A stretch of 64,000 bases of DNA from Acanthaster planci (Eukaryota; Echinodermata; Asteroidea; Valvatida; Acanthasteridae), in the NCBI RefSeq assembly GCF_001949145.1, contig NW_019091419.1, forward strand, positions 1,183,410 to 1,247,409, written 5' to 3'. Made by a program: the position numbers and the translations under genes. Shown here piece after piece: positions 1 through 11,245 of the stretch. Under the pieces are notes generated by a model. That model had not been told where the DNA came from. It did not search any database and saw only the letters and a program-made list of their open reading frames with translations. Numbering within the stretch: the stretch's first letter is position 1; each line of letters begins with the position of its first letter.

Positions 1-375
1 GGATAACATGCTAACTCATAAACTGTGCCCTCACATTACCAGGATAACATGTTAACTCACAAACAGAGCACGTTGCTTGTCACTAACTACCATTGGTAAC
101 CGGTTGTTTGTTCACGGCGTTCGAGCGGCCGACCCACGAACATCAAATCGAGCTGTTCGTGAACATACGAGAACAAGCCACCCGAACTCAGCCTCTAACT
201 CATAAATGGCACCCTCACGATATCAGGATATCATTCTGACTCGTAAACAGCTCTCCACATTAACAGGATGACATTCTAACTCATAAACAACGCCCTCACA
301 TTATCAGGAAATCATTCTAACTCATAAACAGCGCCCTCACGTTATTAGGATATCATTCTAGCAACTCATATTCTC
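1..375. repeat. Minisatellite, roughly 45-50 bp unit, cut by an insert
   Basis: Degenerate copies of a unit built on GGATATCATTCTAACTCAT followed by AAACAGCGCCCTCAC recur at about 1-70 and 195-375. The array is interrupted at about 80-195 by unrelated sequence rich in GTTCGTGAAC-like half-palindromes. The left end is cut by the window edge. No coding signal is seen. Confidence 0.75.
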
Positions 376-1480
376 CATAAACTCCACTTTCATCATTTTT
401 AGGGCTGTGTAGGAGACCTGGCCAAGGTGCTGACCAAAGTGTTTTTCAGTGTCATTGGACTTCAGTACTCTGTATAGAAAGTTTGTATTGGACTGGAACC
501 AATACAGGTTTTGTTTTGTTGCCAGAACATAACCACATTAAATGACACTCATGTTACAATGGGAATCTTTTTTTAAAATGTTGGTCTTTTTATCCCTTTT
601 GAGTAGTGTACAAATGCTGATAGACTTGGTCCATCACGTACTAAGATGGAAGCAAAGCATCTCTGAGAAGATTGAGTCCTTTCCTTGCCTTTTGGAATCA
701 ATGCCTACGATTCTGATAAGGATCCCTCATGCAGTCTTGGAAACTGTTCCTGTAGGTGAAGACTGGCATCTATCTGAGTTACTTCCTCTTCTTGATGTGC
801 TCGTGGATCATCCTTGGGAAGTCCTACAGGATCTTGTCTTCCATGTTGCTTCTCTCCTTGCTGAAGGAAGCGAGGGCACTCTTCTCATCGGCACTGTAGA
901 TCTAGTTCTTATGCACAGCTTCCATGTCAACAATGTCTAGGATGAAATTAAACACAGAAGAATGAGTTACAGCAAAGTACTGAGACCATTCTGACAAACA
1001 TTAAAGGATCTTTGTACAGTCCTTAAGTTTACACCTTATTTCATACATAATTATTAATTGGATTTGACACTAAGGCTGAGTTTGGGCAGCTTGCACTCAT
1101 ATATTCACAAACAGCTTGAGTTGTTAATCATGGGTCCGCCACTCAAATGCTGGGAACAGACAACTGATTATTGCTGGTAGTTGGTGGCGAGCAACATGGA
1201 GGCGTCCATGTATGCTCTCCAATAGTTAATGTTTGGATAACTGTCCTGAATTCTTTTCTATTTAAAAATATTCATTTCTGTCTTATGCAAAATTAGTAAT
1301 GTTAATTTTGCAAAACTTCCCACTGTCTCTGGCTTTGTAAGCCATCTCACTATTTTGTGCAGTTGTTCAAAATCCAAAATCTTACGAGTTATTCCGTCTG
1401 TTCCTGTAAAACCTGGATAACGAGCCTGCAAGGTTGGGGATTTTTTATAAATTTTTTTTTTATTAATTTTATTTTTTTTA
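376..1480. other. Unassigned stretch, no supported gene
   Basis: A 132-codon open frame on the plus strand (542-940) has no recognisable motif, signal peptide or splice context. The opposite strand also has a fairly open acidic frame at about 640-900. Neither resembles a family I know, so neither is called as a gene. The rest is AT-rich and featureless. Confidence 0.4.
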
Positions 1481-1613
1481 TGGTAACTTGCCAATGGTAA
1501 CTTGCCAATGTTAACTTGCCAATGGTAACTTGTCAATGGTAACTTACCAATGGTAACTTACCAATAGTAACCAGCCAATGGTAACTTGCCAATAGTAACT
1601 TACCAATGGTAAG
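1481..1613. repeat. Short tandem repeat, about 14-15 bp unit
   Basis: About nine head-to-tail copies of TGGTAACTTGCCAA, with variants such as ACTTACCAA and AGTAACCAGCC. It is preceded by a T-rich run at 1440-1480. The units differ by one or two bases, so this is a moderately old minisatellite. Confidence 0.85.
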
Positions 1614-1826
1614 CTTATAGGTGATGAGGACAAGAAGCTTCTGCTAGGTGAGTCACAAAATTAAATACAGAACTGCATTTATTTCTCTAAGTGTTTCTGA
1701 TTTATGAACATGAGGTCAAACAAAATAATAGCTATGCTTCCAATTACATTGAAAAAATAAGTTGGGTAGGTGGGTAGTATCTCTTTTGTTTCTAAAGTTT
1801 TGGGTCAAAAATTGTAGGGTGGAGAA

Positions 1827-2748
1827 TTTTTTTTAAATCAAAAAGTGATTTTGATGTAGATTCACTTGTGTGCATTACGGAGCTCTAGTACTGTTCGGTG
1901 TCCGAACCAAAGATCGTATTACACCACGTAGAAAAAACAGCACTTACGCAAGGAATAAAAACCTGTCTATACCTGATAAACTAGTGCGGTTTAACGGTAT
2001 TAGCTTGCTTTCAAGGAGTTGTGTACAGAAAAGTCTAGTGCCCTCTAGTGATATAAAAAGAGCTCAGCTTGCCATTTACTGTTCATTAAAGTTAGTTATC
2101 GCTGAAAGTCGTGTTCAGGTTCAATCCTCAGACATCCTGTCAAAAAATTGGTTTTTGCTCAAATTACCGACGGACAGGTGTTTAAAAATCCATCTGTGCT
2201 GCTCAGCATACTGTTGGCTCTCAGATCTCACATAGTGATACATGTTCACATGTGAGAACACATTCAGCAGTTGATGTCGGCTAGCAGCCTTCTAGTGGAA
2301 GCAAACTCCACTGCAATTGACCAGTCTAGTCAGAGATGGTGCCTACGACTGACTCCTTCAACAGGTTAACCCCACTCCAGGGTTAACCTGTTGAAGGAGT
2401 CTGGAGACTGCATCCACCTTCAGGTGCTGGACAAGTTGACCTTGTGGGAGTTCTCAGCCCAGTCAGCAGTAGAGAACTGGAGGTCCAGACTAGACCTCAG
2501 TCTCCAAAGACTGTCTGAACATGGATTGTTTTGCTTTGCCGGCCAGCCATATCGTTTGTGCAATCTTAGGCCCTATTGTTGTGTATACCTTGACTGGCCA
2601 GTTGGATCATATCTTTTTCATTAAACTGTAAGTTAATTGAATTGTTCGGCAAAACAAAAGTATTGTTAAACAATAAAAGCTGATAAAAAAAAAAAAAAGA
2701 AAATCATTTGTTGGTATTTCCCTGTGTCCTGCCCTAAACGGTTACGTA
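1827..2748 (+). repeat. Left LTR of the Gypsy element
   Basis: It matches 8766-9675 over nearly its whole length. Shared landmarks are GTACTGTTCGGTGTCCGAAC near the start, CTGGAGGTCCAGACTAGACC in the middle, and an AATAAAAGCTGAT polyadenylation-like signal near 2670. Similarity starts in the T-run at about 1827 and stops at GGTTACGTA (2748). An A-run at 2685-2700 lengthened this copy. Confidence 0.85.
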
Positions 2749-2978
2749 TTTGGCGACTTTGCCACGACACATTTGTTTAGGGTTGGAATTATACATGTAA
2801 AGCAGAGAATGTCTCTTTTGCCTTATAATTAGCTTTGAATCTTTGAATTTACGAAATTTATTCACATGTATTGAGAGCCAACAGTTGCAATTTTCTCATT
2901 TTCGCTGTTAGTAGAGTGTATTTCTAGCTTGATATTTCAATTCGCTAATTTCAGTTCTAGCAGCAAGTATATGTAAGC

Positions 2979-4135
2979 AATGGCAAGCGAAGCTCTTTTG
3001 AAAACTGAGATACTGGAGTGTTGAAAGGAGGAGGATATTCGTCCTAGCCACGCTCTCCTTGGCACAGCAACAGTTCTTGATGACGCTGCTGAAGACATTG
3101 CAGTCACACTGGCCCAAAGCGTTCAGCATTTAATTGGTGTTTCGCATGGGGAGAGAAATCTACGTGTAGGTACCCAACTTTTGTGTGAGTTCGAAAAATG
3201 TGTCTGCAACGTGACACTGCCCCCTTTGGGTCAGGTTGTAGTGGGTCTATCTGGCAGGACAATTCTCAAGGTTCATTGAATGGGGCCCATCCTTCGGAGT
3301 AAGGTTAGAGTTAAAAGAACTGGTTGCCAAGGGGTTAATACCAGCCCAAGAGAAAAGGCCATCTTCTGGGGAGTCTAGAAGTCAGATAACTGAGGCACTG
3401 GCACGTTGCACACTAAATAGTGGTAGGAAATTACAACCCTTTTCTGGAAGTAAGACATTGGCAAAGGAAGAAGATATTTTTGATGTCTGGATTGAACTTG
3501 CCAAGGGACAACTTGAAGAAGAAAATGATCGGGAAAAAAGAAAGAGAATAACAGAAACCCTCCGCCCCCCAACAGCCCACATAATATCAGATTTAAGACA
3601 AGATCAACCAGCAGCAAGCTCTGAAGACTACCTGGCTGCACTTGGGTTAGCTTTTTGCGGGGAACTGAGTCAGCAACTGAATTGAATGTGCTTTTCCATG
3701 CTTTCCACCAGAAACAAGGGAAGACACCATCAGAGTATTTAGTTCACCTTCAAGATATTCTGCGTCGATTAATAAGAAAGGGTGGAGTAGAGAAAGAGAA
3801 GAAAGACAGGGTGTTACTCTCTCAGTTCATCAAGGGTATCCTCTATGATGAAGAGCTCTTAGTTATCTTGCAGTTGAAAGCAAAGTGCCGCAACCTCCCA
3901 CCTACATGTACCTCTGACTTTTGCAAATGGTGAGACGCGAGGAGGCAGAGCAGATGGTAAGAATGTCTCATCGTGGTGTCAATACCCCAGTAAGGGAGGC
4001 AAAGACATTCCATCAGGCTGCAGGTGTGAAGGAAGTCAGGGAAAAAAGAAGACTCCAACAAACAGCCAACCCAAATGTTTTGCTACAAGTGTGGTCTAGA
4101 AGGGCACTACAAGGCCAAATGCACCAATGAGCCAA
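2979..4135 (+). pseudogene. gag remnant with CCHC zinc knuckle
   Basis: Nucleocapsid/capsid polyprotein of the retrotransposon, broken into at least three frames. A possible start (MASEALLK) is at 2979, with a stop soon after. A charged stretch occupies 3458-3685, and a frameshift near 3655 moves reading to 3655-3933. That segment (HAFHQKQGKTPSEYL and following) resembles the capsid domain of Gypsy gag. A further frame leads to an intact zinc knuckle, C-x2-C-x4-H-x4-C, encoded at 4081-4122, which in this family binds RNA. Because of the frame breaks no full Gag can be made. Boundaries are approximate. Confidence 0.7.
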
Positions 4136-4239
4136 ACGTAAAAAAAGTAAAGGGTCTGTTGATAAATTTCATCCAGGGAAACGAGAAAGGGCATCTGAGG
4201 AGGGCCGCTCAGAAGCCCAAAGAGTAAGGCCCAAATCCA

Positions 4240-7200
4240 GTTGTACTAGTGGTACTGATATTCCTGATGGCTTGATTGGACAGCTGATCACGAAAGGCCA
4301 TCTTGACAGCAAGATAGCCCATTGCTTGTCGGATACAGGGTCACAAGTGACACTTACATGTGACAGTTTCTTTCAGCAACTACAGAGGGCTCTGTATCCA
4401 ATGAGTGATTGAGTTTTGTGGCATGGTGGAAGTGGCACAATGCTGTATCTTGGCTGGACCCAAGTTGAAATTAGACGGGATGCAGAGTTCTGTGGCACAA
4501 GGGAGTCTTGCCAGACATTAGTGTTGGTGGTGCCAGATGTCAGAGATTTAGAAGGCATCAGCTGGTGGTGGGAACCAAGTCTGGTGTGTTGCCAAATTTG
4601 TTATCACACTATTTTGGGGAAAGACTCTCTTCAAGGTGCTCAGACGAATGATGGAGAGGTTTACCTAACGTGCCAAAATCTACAATAATTTTGCATTTCA
4701 AGAGAAGCTTCGACCTGATGGGCATGCGGGATTGATAAGTCTACTTAGCAAGGGCACAATGGAAGTTCCACCCAATTCTATGAAGATTGTTGTTGGCACG
4801 CCTCGAAATACATGTAGAACTGGGACACCGACTACTGTGTTGATTGACGCTGCCTCTCTGCCCAGGTTGCCTGGTGGATTGAAGGTGGTGAGTTCTCTTC
4901 TTCCTGTTGATGCCGGGTTCAACAAGGTCAGTGTGTACTTGATGAATTCAACAGGACAAAGCGTACCCCTGCCAAACAAGCGTGTCTTGGGAGGGCCATT
5001 CATACCTGCATGGACAAGCATGACCAGGAGCAGTGAGAGTGGTAAGTGTAGCAAAGTTTCTGTGGGTACCGGTACATCAGTTCCACCAGGGAAAAATAGT
5101 TGTAAACCATCTATTACCGAAGCGGAGTTGGCCAAACTGCCAAAGTTTTGTATAGGGTCCTATAAACAAAGAATGGCAGTACCGAATTGAGAAACTAGCC
5201 TACCGTAGGTCTGAAGTATTTTCCAGAAATGAATGGGGTGTTGGTCTTACAGGACTCTCAATTCTCGCACCTTGCAAGATCAGTATACCGTTCCTGTTGT
5301 GCAGGATGCCCTTGACTGCCTGCATGGGAGTCAGTGGTTCTCAGTCAGTCCAATGAAGTCTCAGGACAAGGAAAAGACTGCTTTTGTGTGCCCTGCCAGG
5401 TTTTCCCAATAGGAGAGAATGCCTCAAGGAATCAAAGGGGCACCTGCGATGTTCCAGCTGTTAATGGAGTGGTGTATGGCTGGTTTAAATTTTGAGGAGG
5501 TCCTGGTCTACATGGACGACATTACAGTATTTGCAACCAACACTCAAGGAAATGGAGATATGGATGGGGAAAACCTTTGACCGTCTTGCTCAGTATGGCT
5601 TACAAGTAGCACCAGAGAAGTGTAAGCTGTGCTGCATATTAGTGAAATATCTCAGTCATATTGTGTCACAGGAGGTGTCTGGACTGACTCTGCGAAGGTG
5701 GATGCCATTAAATCTTGGCCCCATCCCAACAAGGTTAGGCAGTTGTGCTCTTTTCTGGGGTTTTGTGGATACTACTGCCAATTTACTGAAGGTTTCCAAA
5801 ATAGCTAAACCTCTGCATCAGCTCACTGGAGAATTCCAGAGGCAGGAGTCATCGTCCCGTTCTGTTCCCAACAATTACAGGGAGAGTAGGTTGTCACTTG
5901 GTCCTTCATGGACTGTCGAGTGTGAAGATACTTTTCTCACATTAATCGCATGCTGCCAGGCTACCCGGTTTTGGGCACGTAGGCCTTATACGCGAAACTG
6001 GGGAGTCCGAAACAGGACAAAAGAGCTAGGCCTTATAACAAAAAACCGTACTCAGAACAAAAGACCGAGCTGCTGGGCATTGCTATTTTTTTTAGTTGTC
6101 AACAACTGTTTTGAGAGATTATACCACTGTTTGTGGCATTCAGCGCGAGTGGATTACCACCCTGGACAAAAATGTTCCAGAACTCCAGTGATGAGTAGTA
6201 CAATACCTTTGCACGCTAATCTGGCTCCTATTGAAAAGACGCCAGCCAGGTACTGTGCCGGTTTTGGGAACAAAAGAAACTTACATAACATCACACAATC
6301 TTGGCTCTTTTTACAAGGCGGCTGGCCTGGCTGAAATACTCGGGCATCAATAGATATTGTCTGTCAGATTAGAGTAGCCACCAGACAGTTATTCTTAGGG
6401 GTGTCAACGTCCATCAAATGAAGTTATGATTTTCTAAAGAATTTTGAAAACGGAAAATCTTGAAAGTCGCCCGGTTTTACGTCATGCAACTTCATATTAC
6501 ACCTGGCAGCAAGTGGTTAAAGGGGAAGATGTGTGTTGCTCCTGTGTTGGCCTTTACTGATGTTACTCAACCATTCATCTTGCATATCAATGGATCAAAG
6601 GATGGACTAAGCGCTGTCTTGTGTCAGGAATCATCCGGTAAGCTACGTCCGGTACCTCATCCAAGCTACTGAATGGAACAACCCTGCTTACAAATTGGAA
6701 TTTTTGGTGCTCAAATGGTCAATCACAGAAAAGTTAAAGGACTTCTTGTACACAGCAAGGAGGATAAAAGTTTTCACAGACAACAATCCTCTAACATACG
6801 TACTCACCACAGCCAAACTGGATGCTACGGGCCACTGCTGGCTAGTGGCACTCACTGTTTTCGAATTCACACTGCACTATAAGCCCGGACCCTGTAACAC
6901 AGATGCTGATGCACTGTCCCGGAGGCCACATCCCAGAGAAATAAATGCTGATAATCAGAGGGACCGGATTCATATCCTTGAGGTTCGCTTGCAGGATGGG
7001 AATGGAGACATTGAAAAGCACTGTGATATGGACGTCATCTGTGCTGTCTCTGCCAGTCTATCTTTTGTATCTCCGAATCATCAGTTCAGGTGGTGAAGAG
7101 ATGTTCCAGTTGGTGTTGCCAAAACATTTTCAGAAGCGGGCAGTACGAGGACTTCGTGATGAACTTGATCACATGGGAGCAGAGAGGATACATGTAGTTG

Positions 7201-8755
7201 CGTTGGCTTGACGATGATTTTACTAGCCCAAGATGACCTCTAAGATAGAACAATAGATTTCTCAGTGCATAAGATGTGTAGCCTGAAAGACAACACAAAA
7301 AGTAGCTGCGCCCTTGGTAAACATCTCCTCTGGAGTTGGTGTGCATGGATTTTCTTAAGTTGGGGCCTGATAAGAGTGGGTACAAATACATATTAGTCAT
7401 AACCGATCATTTCACTAGATATGCCCAAGCTGTTCCAACTAGAGATAAATATTCAAGAACTGTTGCGAGGGTGTTGTGGGAACATTTTTTCCTGCACTAT
7501 GGACTACCAAAATGTGTCCACTCAAACCAAGGTCGAGAGTTTGACAACAACCTTATCAAGGAACTTGCTTCGCTTCTGAGTCTAAGTGAAGGACAACTCC
7601 CTATCACCTGCACCGCGATTCACAGCCTGAATGGTTTAATCGCACATTGCTGACCATGTTGGGTACTCTAACAGCTGAAAAGAAGTATACATGGAGCAGA
7701 TTCATTACACCTACATGTATGGTACACGCATACAGTTCCACCAGAAATGACAGCACAGGTTTCTCCCCCTACCATTTCATGTTTGGGAGGGAGGCTCGAC
7801 TACCCATCGATGTGTGTTTTGGCAAAACTCCCCATGGTGTATCACACAAACCAAACAGCACTCCAAGTATGTTGAGAATCTCAAGCACAACTTGCAGAAT
7901 GCTTAGCAGCTGGCAATGAATGAATCCAACAAGTCGTTATGATGCAAAAGTGCAAAGGACTGAATTGCAGACTGGTGACCTGGTGTTGTTAAGGAATGTT
8001 GGTTTCCAAGGTCCGCATAAACTTGTGAACAAATGGGATCAGATGGTTCCTGTTGTTCTTGGGCAACCCGACAGTAGTGTTCCAGTATACAGGGTTAAGC
8101 CAGAGACAGGAACTGGTACTGTGAGAACCCTCCATAGGAATATGATGCTGCCCATTGGCAGTATTGCTGCTAAAGCTGACACTCCTACCAGAGGGCTTGA
8201 AGGTTCCAAGGCAGGTACCCCAAAGGCCCAGAGAAGTAAAGTGAAAGCATCATCAGATGAGATTCCTTCCCAGACTGAAGAGATACACTGTAGATGAAGC
8301 TTCTGATGAGGAGGCAGACTTGATTGTTACTCGGCCAAATATTGAAAATCCTGACCCTGATGTTGAATCCCAGGTTGACCTTAATGCAACTGAAGAAACC
8401 ATCCCTGAAACAAACTGTCCCAGGTCTGTTGCGAGCACAGATAGTGACTTGAGAGCAGATGCCAAAGTTTTTGTTCCCAAATCTCTCCTCCAGGAATCAC
8501 GTATGAGTTAGGAGCTAAATGGCAGCTCCCTAACTATTGGAGTAGACGAGCAACTGCCGGAGACCACAGAGATAAGGGTTGTAGATCCCGCGGACACTCT
8601 GGTAACAGTTAATAGTACCTGTTGTGAAGCCGCTGACCTCAATGCTCAGTCTACTAGCAATGATTCTGACAAGACTGAAACAGTCGGGAGTGTGGGTGTT
8701 CCATGTATTAATGTTGCATTTTCTTTAGAGTCCCCAAACAGGGATGCAGGTTCAA
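4240..8755 (+). pseudogene. pol remnant: protease, RT, RNase H, integrase
   Basis: Several frames carry the Gypsy pol domains in order. The retropepsin motif DTG lies at 4332-4340. Reverse transcriptase runs from about 5280 (PVVQDALDCLHGS) to 5940, with the YMDD catalytic box at 5509-5520. The stretch that should hold the first catalytic aspartate (LDL motif) is missing between WFSV and KTAF. RNase H covers about 6530-6945, ending in the hallmark DADALSRR. Integrase covers about 7336-8160. It keeps its first core aspartate (CMDFLKL), but the usual S/D-D-Q-G motif reads HSNQG, so the second catalytic aspartate is asparagine. It ends in a GPY/F-like module (LLRNVG...GPHKL...LHRNMMLP). An acidic tail continues to about 8755. 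Frameshifts, stops and the nested insertion at 5942-6520 make it inactive. Confidence 0.85.
5942..6520 (-). mobile_element. TTAA-flanked non-autonomous DNA element, copy A
   Basis: A 579-bp insertion splits pol between RT and RNase H. It is bounded by TTAA at 5942-5945 and 6517-6520. Ends are inverted: TTAATCGCATGCTGCCAGG on the left, and the right end read on the minus strand is TTAACCACTTGCTGCCAGG. The interior, read on the minus strand, matches copies B (13839) and C (62580) over almost its full length. No transposase is present. TTAA target use together with a C/T-rich terminus points to the piggyBac superfamily. That assignment is inference; the family relation between the three copies is seen directly. 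Confidence 0.85.
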
Positions 8756-8765
8756 TCCTGAGACA

Positions 8766-9675
8766 TTTTTTTTTTAAATTAAAAAGTAATTTTGATGTAG
8801 ATTCACTTGTGTTCATTACGGAGCTCTGGTACTGTTCGGTGTCCGAACCAAAGATTGTATTGCACCACGTACAAAAACAGCACTCATGCAAGGAAGAAAA
8901 AACCTGTCTAAACCTGATAAACTGGTGCAGTTTAACTGTATTAGCCTGCTTTCAAGGAGTTGTGTACAGAAAAGTCACTAGTGCCCTCTAGTGATAAAAA
9001 AAGAGTTCAGCTTGCCGTTCACTGTTCATTAAAGTCAGTTATCGCTGAAAGTTGTGTTCAGGTTCAATTCTGAGACATCCTATCAAAAAATTGGTTTTTG
9101 CTCAAATAATCGACGGATAGGTGTTTAAAAAATCCATCTGTGCTGCTCAGCATACTGTTGGCTCTCAGATCTCAGATAGTGATACATGTTCACATGCGAG
9201 AACACATTCAGCAGTTGATGTCGGCTAGCAGCCTTCTAGTGGAAGCAAACTCCACTGCAATTGACCAGTCTAGTCAGAGATAGTGCCTACAACTGCTGGA
9301 GTGGGGTGAACCTGTTAAGGAGTCGGGGACTGCTCCCACCTTCAGGTGCTGGACAAGTTGACCCTGTGGGAGTTCTCAGCCCAGACAACAGTAGAGAACT
9401 GGAGGTCCAGACTAGACCTCAGTCTCCAAAGACATCTGAATATAGATTGTTTTGCTTTGCAGGCTAGCCATATCATTTACACAATCTTAGGCCCTATTGT
9501 TATGTATTCCTTGACTGACCAGTTGGATCATATCCTTTTTCAATTAAACTGTGATTGTAAGTTTGCTGAATTGTTTGGCAAAACAAAATCATTGTTAGAC
9601 AATAAAAGCTGATCAAGACAACAACAAAAATCATTTGTCGGTATTTCTCTCTGTCCTGCCCTAAAAGGTTATGTA
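8766..9675 (+). repeat. Right LTR of the Gypsy element
   Basis: Counterpart of 1827-2748, starting in the T-run after GAGACA and ending at GGTTATGTA. It carries the AATAAAAGCTGATC polyadenylation-like signal near 9600. It differs from the left LTR by many substitutions and small indels, including a 7-9 base change near 9290 and loss of the A-run. Confidence 0.85.
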
Positions 9676-10082
9676 ACAAATGAAAGGATAAAGTCTGATA
9701 CGCATTCAATATCCTCATGACACTGAGATTGGTGTGAAGGTTGGCGGCATGATGCATGCCCAACCATCACTTGTGCATTCTATTGCCAGGTAGGCCTATG
9801 TCATGTACGTGTGGCAATTTGTCCGTGATGCTAAACCCATCCAAACTATTTCATGTAAGAGTAATCAGTACAGGCAATATTGAAAATATAAAGCTATATA
9901 TTTCAAATTTTTATTAGGGCTAACTTTATTTTCAACTTACTGCACATTTTATCATAATTCCCACCTCCCCCAAATATTGCAACTCACATTTTTGTATCGC
10001 GATGCCATGCCAATCAGTTAAAAAAAATTTAAAGATTGAAACATTTTGCCTTTTTCCAAAAAAAATTAGACATGTTGCTTTA
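9676..10082. other. Unassigned stretch
   Basis: Flank of the LTR element, AT-rich, with no coding, RNA or repeat signal that I can support. Confidence 0.5.
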
Positions 10083-10179
10083 AATCAGTAATTTTTTTTA
10101 CAAAAATCATTTGATTTAAATCGCGATTAAAATCGGCGATTGAAATCAAGGTGATTTACTTGTAAATCAGCCAACCCTG
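10083..10179 (-). mobile_element. hAT-like transposon terminus
   Basis: Read on the minus strand, the segment starts CAGGGTTGGCTGATTTAC and continues with repeated GATTT-A-AATC/GCGATT blocks. A CAGGG terminus followed by iterated ATTTAAATC subterminal motifs is typical of hAT-family elements. The matching second end and an 8-bp target duplication were not found, so this may be a solo end or a truncated copy. Confidence 0.4.
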
Positions 10180-10749
10180 CATGGAGGTGGTGTGTGATCC
10201 TGTTCCGAGAACAGTATTCTCGGGTTGTTTCCTGCCGTTGGAGTGCGAGAACAAGAACAGGCTGCCATTAAGAGTGGGCCGCCCGAACTCGACTTAAGTT
10301 TCTGTAAGTCTATCATTTTCTAGTACATGTAGTCAGAAAATGAACAATGAAGTAAAGACTCTGTTACTCATGATAGGAGCTGATGGACTAAACTAGCATT
10401 GCACATCATAAACTTGAAAACTTCAATATTCCATTGGAGTGAAGTGAACTAAAAAGTGACATCATGCCTTTCTGGACGACTGAGGCCGCTGTAATCTCAA
10501 TCTTTCGGCAATTAATTATGCCAACAGGGAAGATGCTTCTTTTATGAGTTTTTCTATCAAAACTCTGAAACCAAAATTTACTCCTTGAACATGTCTCAGG
10601 AAATGTTGACCATTGATCTTTGGTAATTTGCAATGAAACAGCGAGGAAAAGAAAACTTAGGCCAGGAAATGAGAACAATTCCAGTACAGTCGGTGCATTC
10701 AACTACCTTGCCCTGGTTACAAGGATTTAATCTTTGTCTTGTCCCTACG
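10180..10749. other. Unassigned stretch
   Basis: It contains a small 7-bp-stem hairpin (CCGAGAA/TTCTCGG near 10206) but no gene signal. The open frame on the minus strand at 10406-10702 has no recognisable motif. Confidence 0.4.
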
Positions 10750-11245
10750 CTCGTCACCCAGTGACTGAACAGGGCACTGGGAAGGGCTCATGGCCTTGCA
10801 CAGATTCTACATGTAGTGAAGGAAATATGTTACAAGGGGTCACAGCTAACGACGTGCAGAGAATTTTGGGTAGATTTCTGCGAGGTGCACGAGCTCACTC
10901 AATGCGTTGAAATACAAGGGAAAGTTATCAATTCAATATTTTTTCTTTTTCTTCCTCATTGCTGAAAATATTTTCACTACTAAATATTTTCATCCAAAAT
11001 TGATCAAGATAACCAATGATTGTAAAAATATTGCCAAAAGACACATGATCAGTGATACCTTAATACCACACTGTGATTGTACCAAGGCCTTGTTTTTATC
11101 ATATAGCTGACATTTTGCCCTAACCAAAATATTTAACAGAAGTGATAACCTCATGGTCAAAGGTTATGTAGAACGTACATGTAGCCAATCAAAGTGCTAT
11201 TCAATCAGCCCTTCCCGGCACCCTGTTCAGGCACTGGGTGACAAG
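10750..11245. mobile_element. Inverted-repeat (MITE-like) element
   Basis: An imperfect inverted repeat of about 39 bp lies at 10750-10788 (CTCGTCACCCAGTGACTGAA...) and 11207-11245 (reverse complement CTTGTCACCCAGTGCCTGAA...). It encloses about 420 bp of AT-rich, non-coding DNA. Weaker matching (GTCTTGTCC / GGACAAG) may extend outward on both sides. No target-site duplication or transposase is seen, so the superfamily is unknown. Confidence 0.55.

Larger units (their letters stand above)
1827..9675 (+). mobile_element. Ty3/Gypsy-type LTR retrotransposon, defective
   Basis: Two direct repeats of about 0.9 kb (1827-2748 and 8766-9675) flank decayed gag and pol in the order gag, protease, reverse transcriptase, RNase H, integrase. 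That domain order defines Ty3/Gypsy. Directly after the left LTR lies TTTGGCGACTTTGCCACGAC, a plausible primer-binding region. The LTRs differ at many visible positions, so the insertion is old. Reading frames carry several frameshifts and stops, and a 579-bp DNA element is inserted between reverse transcriptase and RNase H. Exact ends are uncertain because I see no clear target-site duplication. The element cannot move by itself. Confidence 0.9.

Noticed and set aside
542-940. 132-codon open frame on the plus strand
   Set aside because: No motif, no splice signals and a competing open frame on the other strand; stop density on the alternatives is not below chance.
1481-1613. Regularly spaced short repeats suggestive of a CRISPR array
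   Set aside because: Units of 14-15 bp are adjacent with no unique spacers: a plain minisatellite in a eukaryotic genome.
4698-5135. 145-codon minus-strand frame
   Set aside because: It is the antisense shadow of the retrotransposon protease-linker region read on the plus strand.
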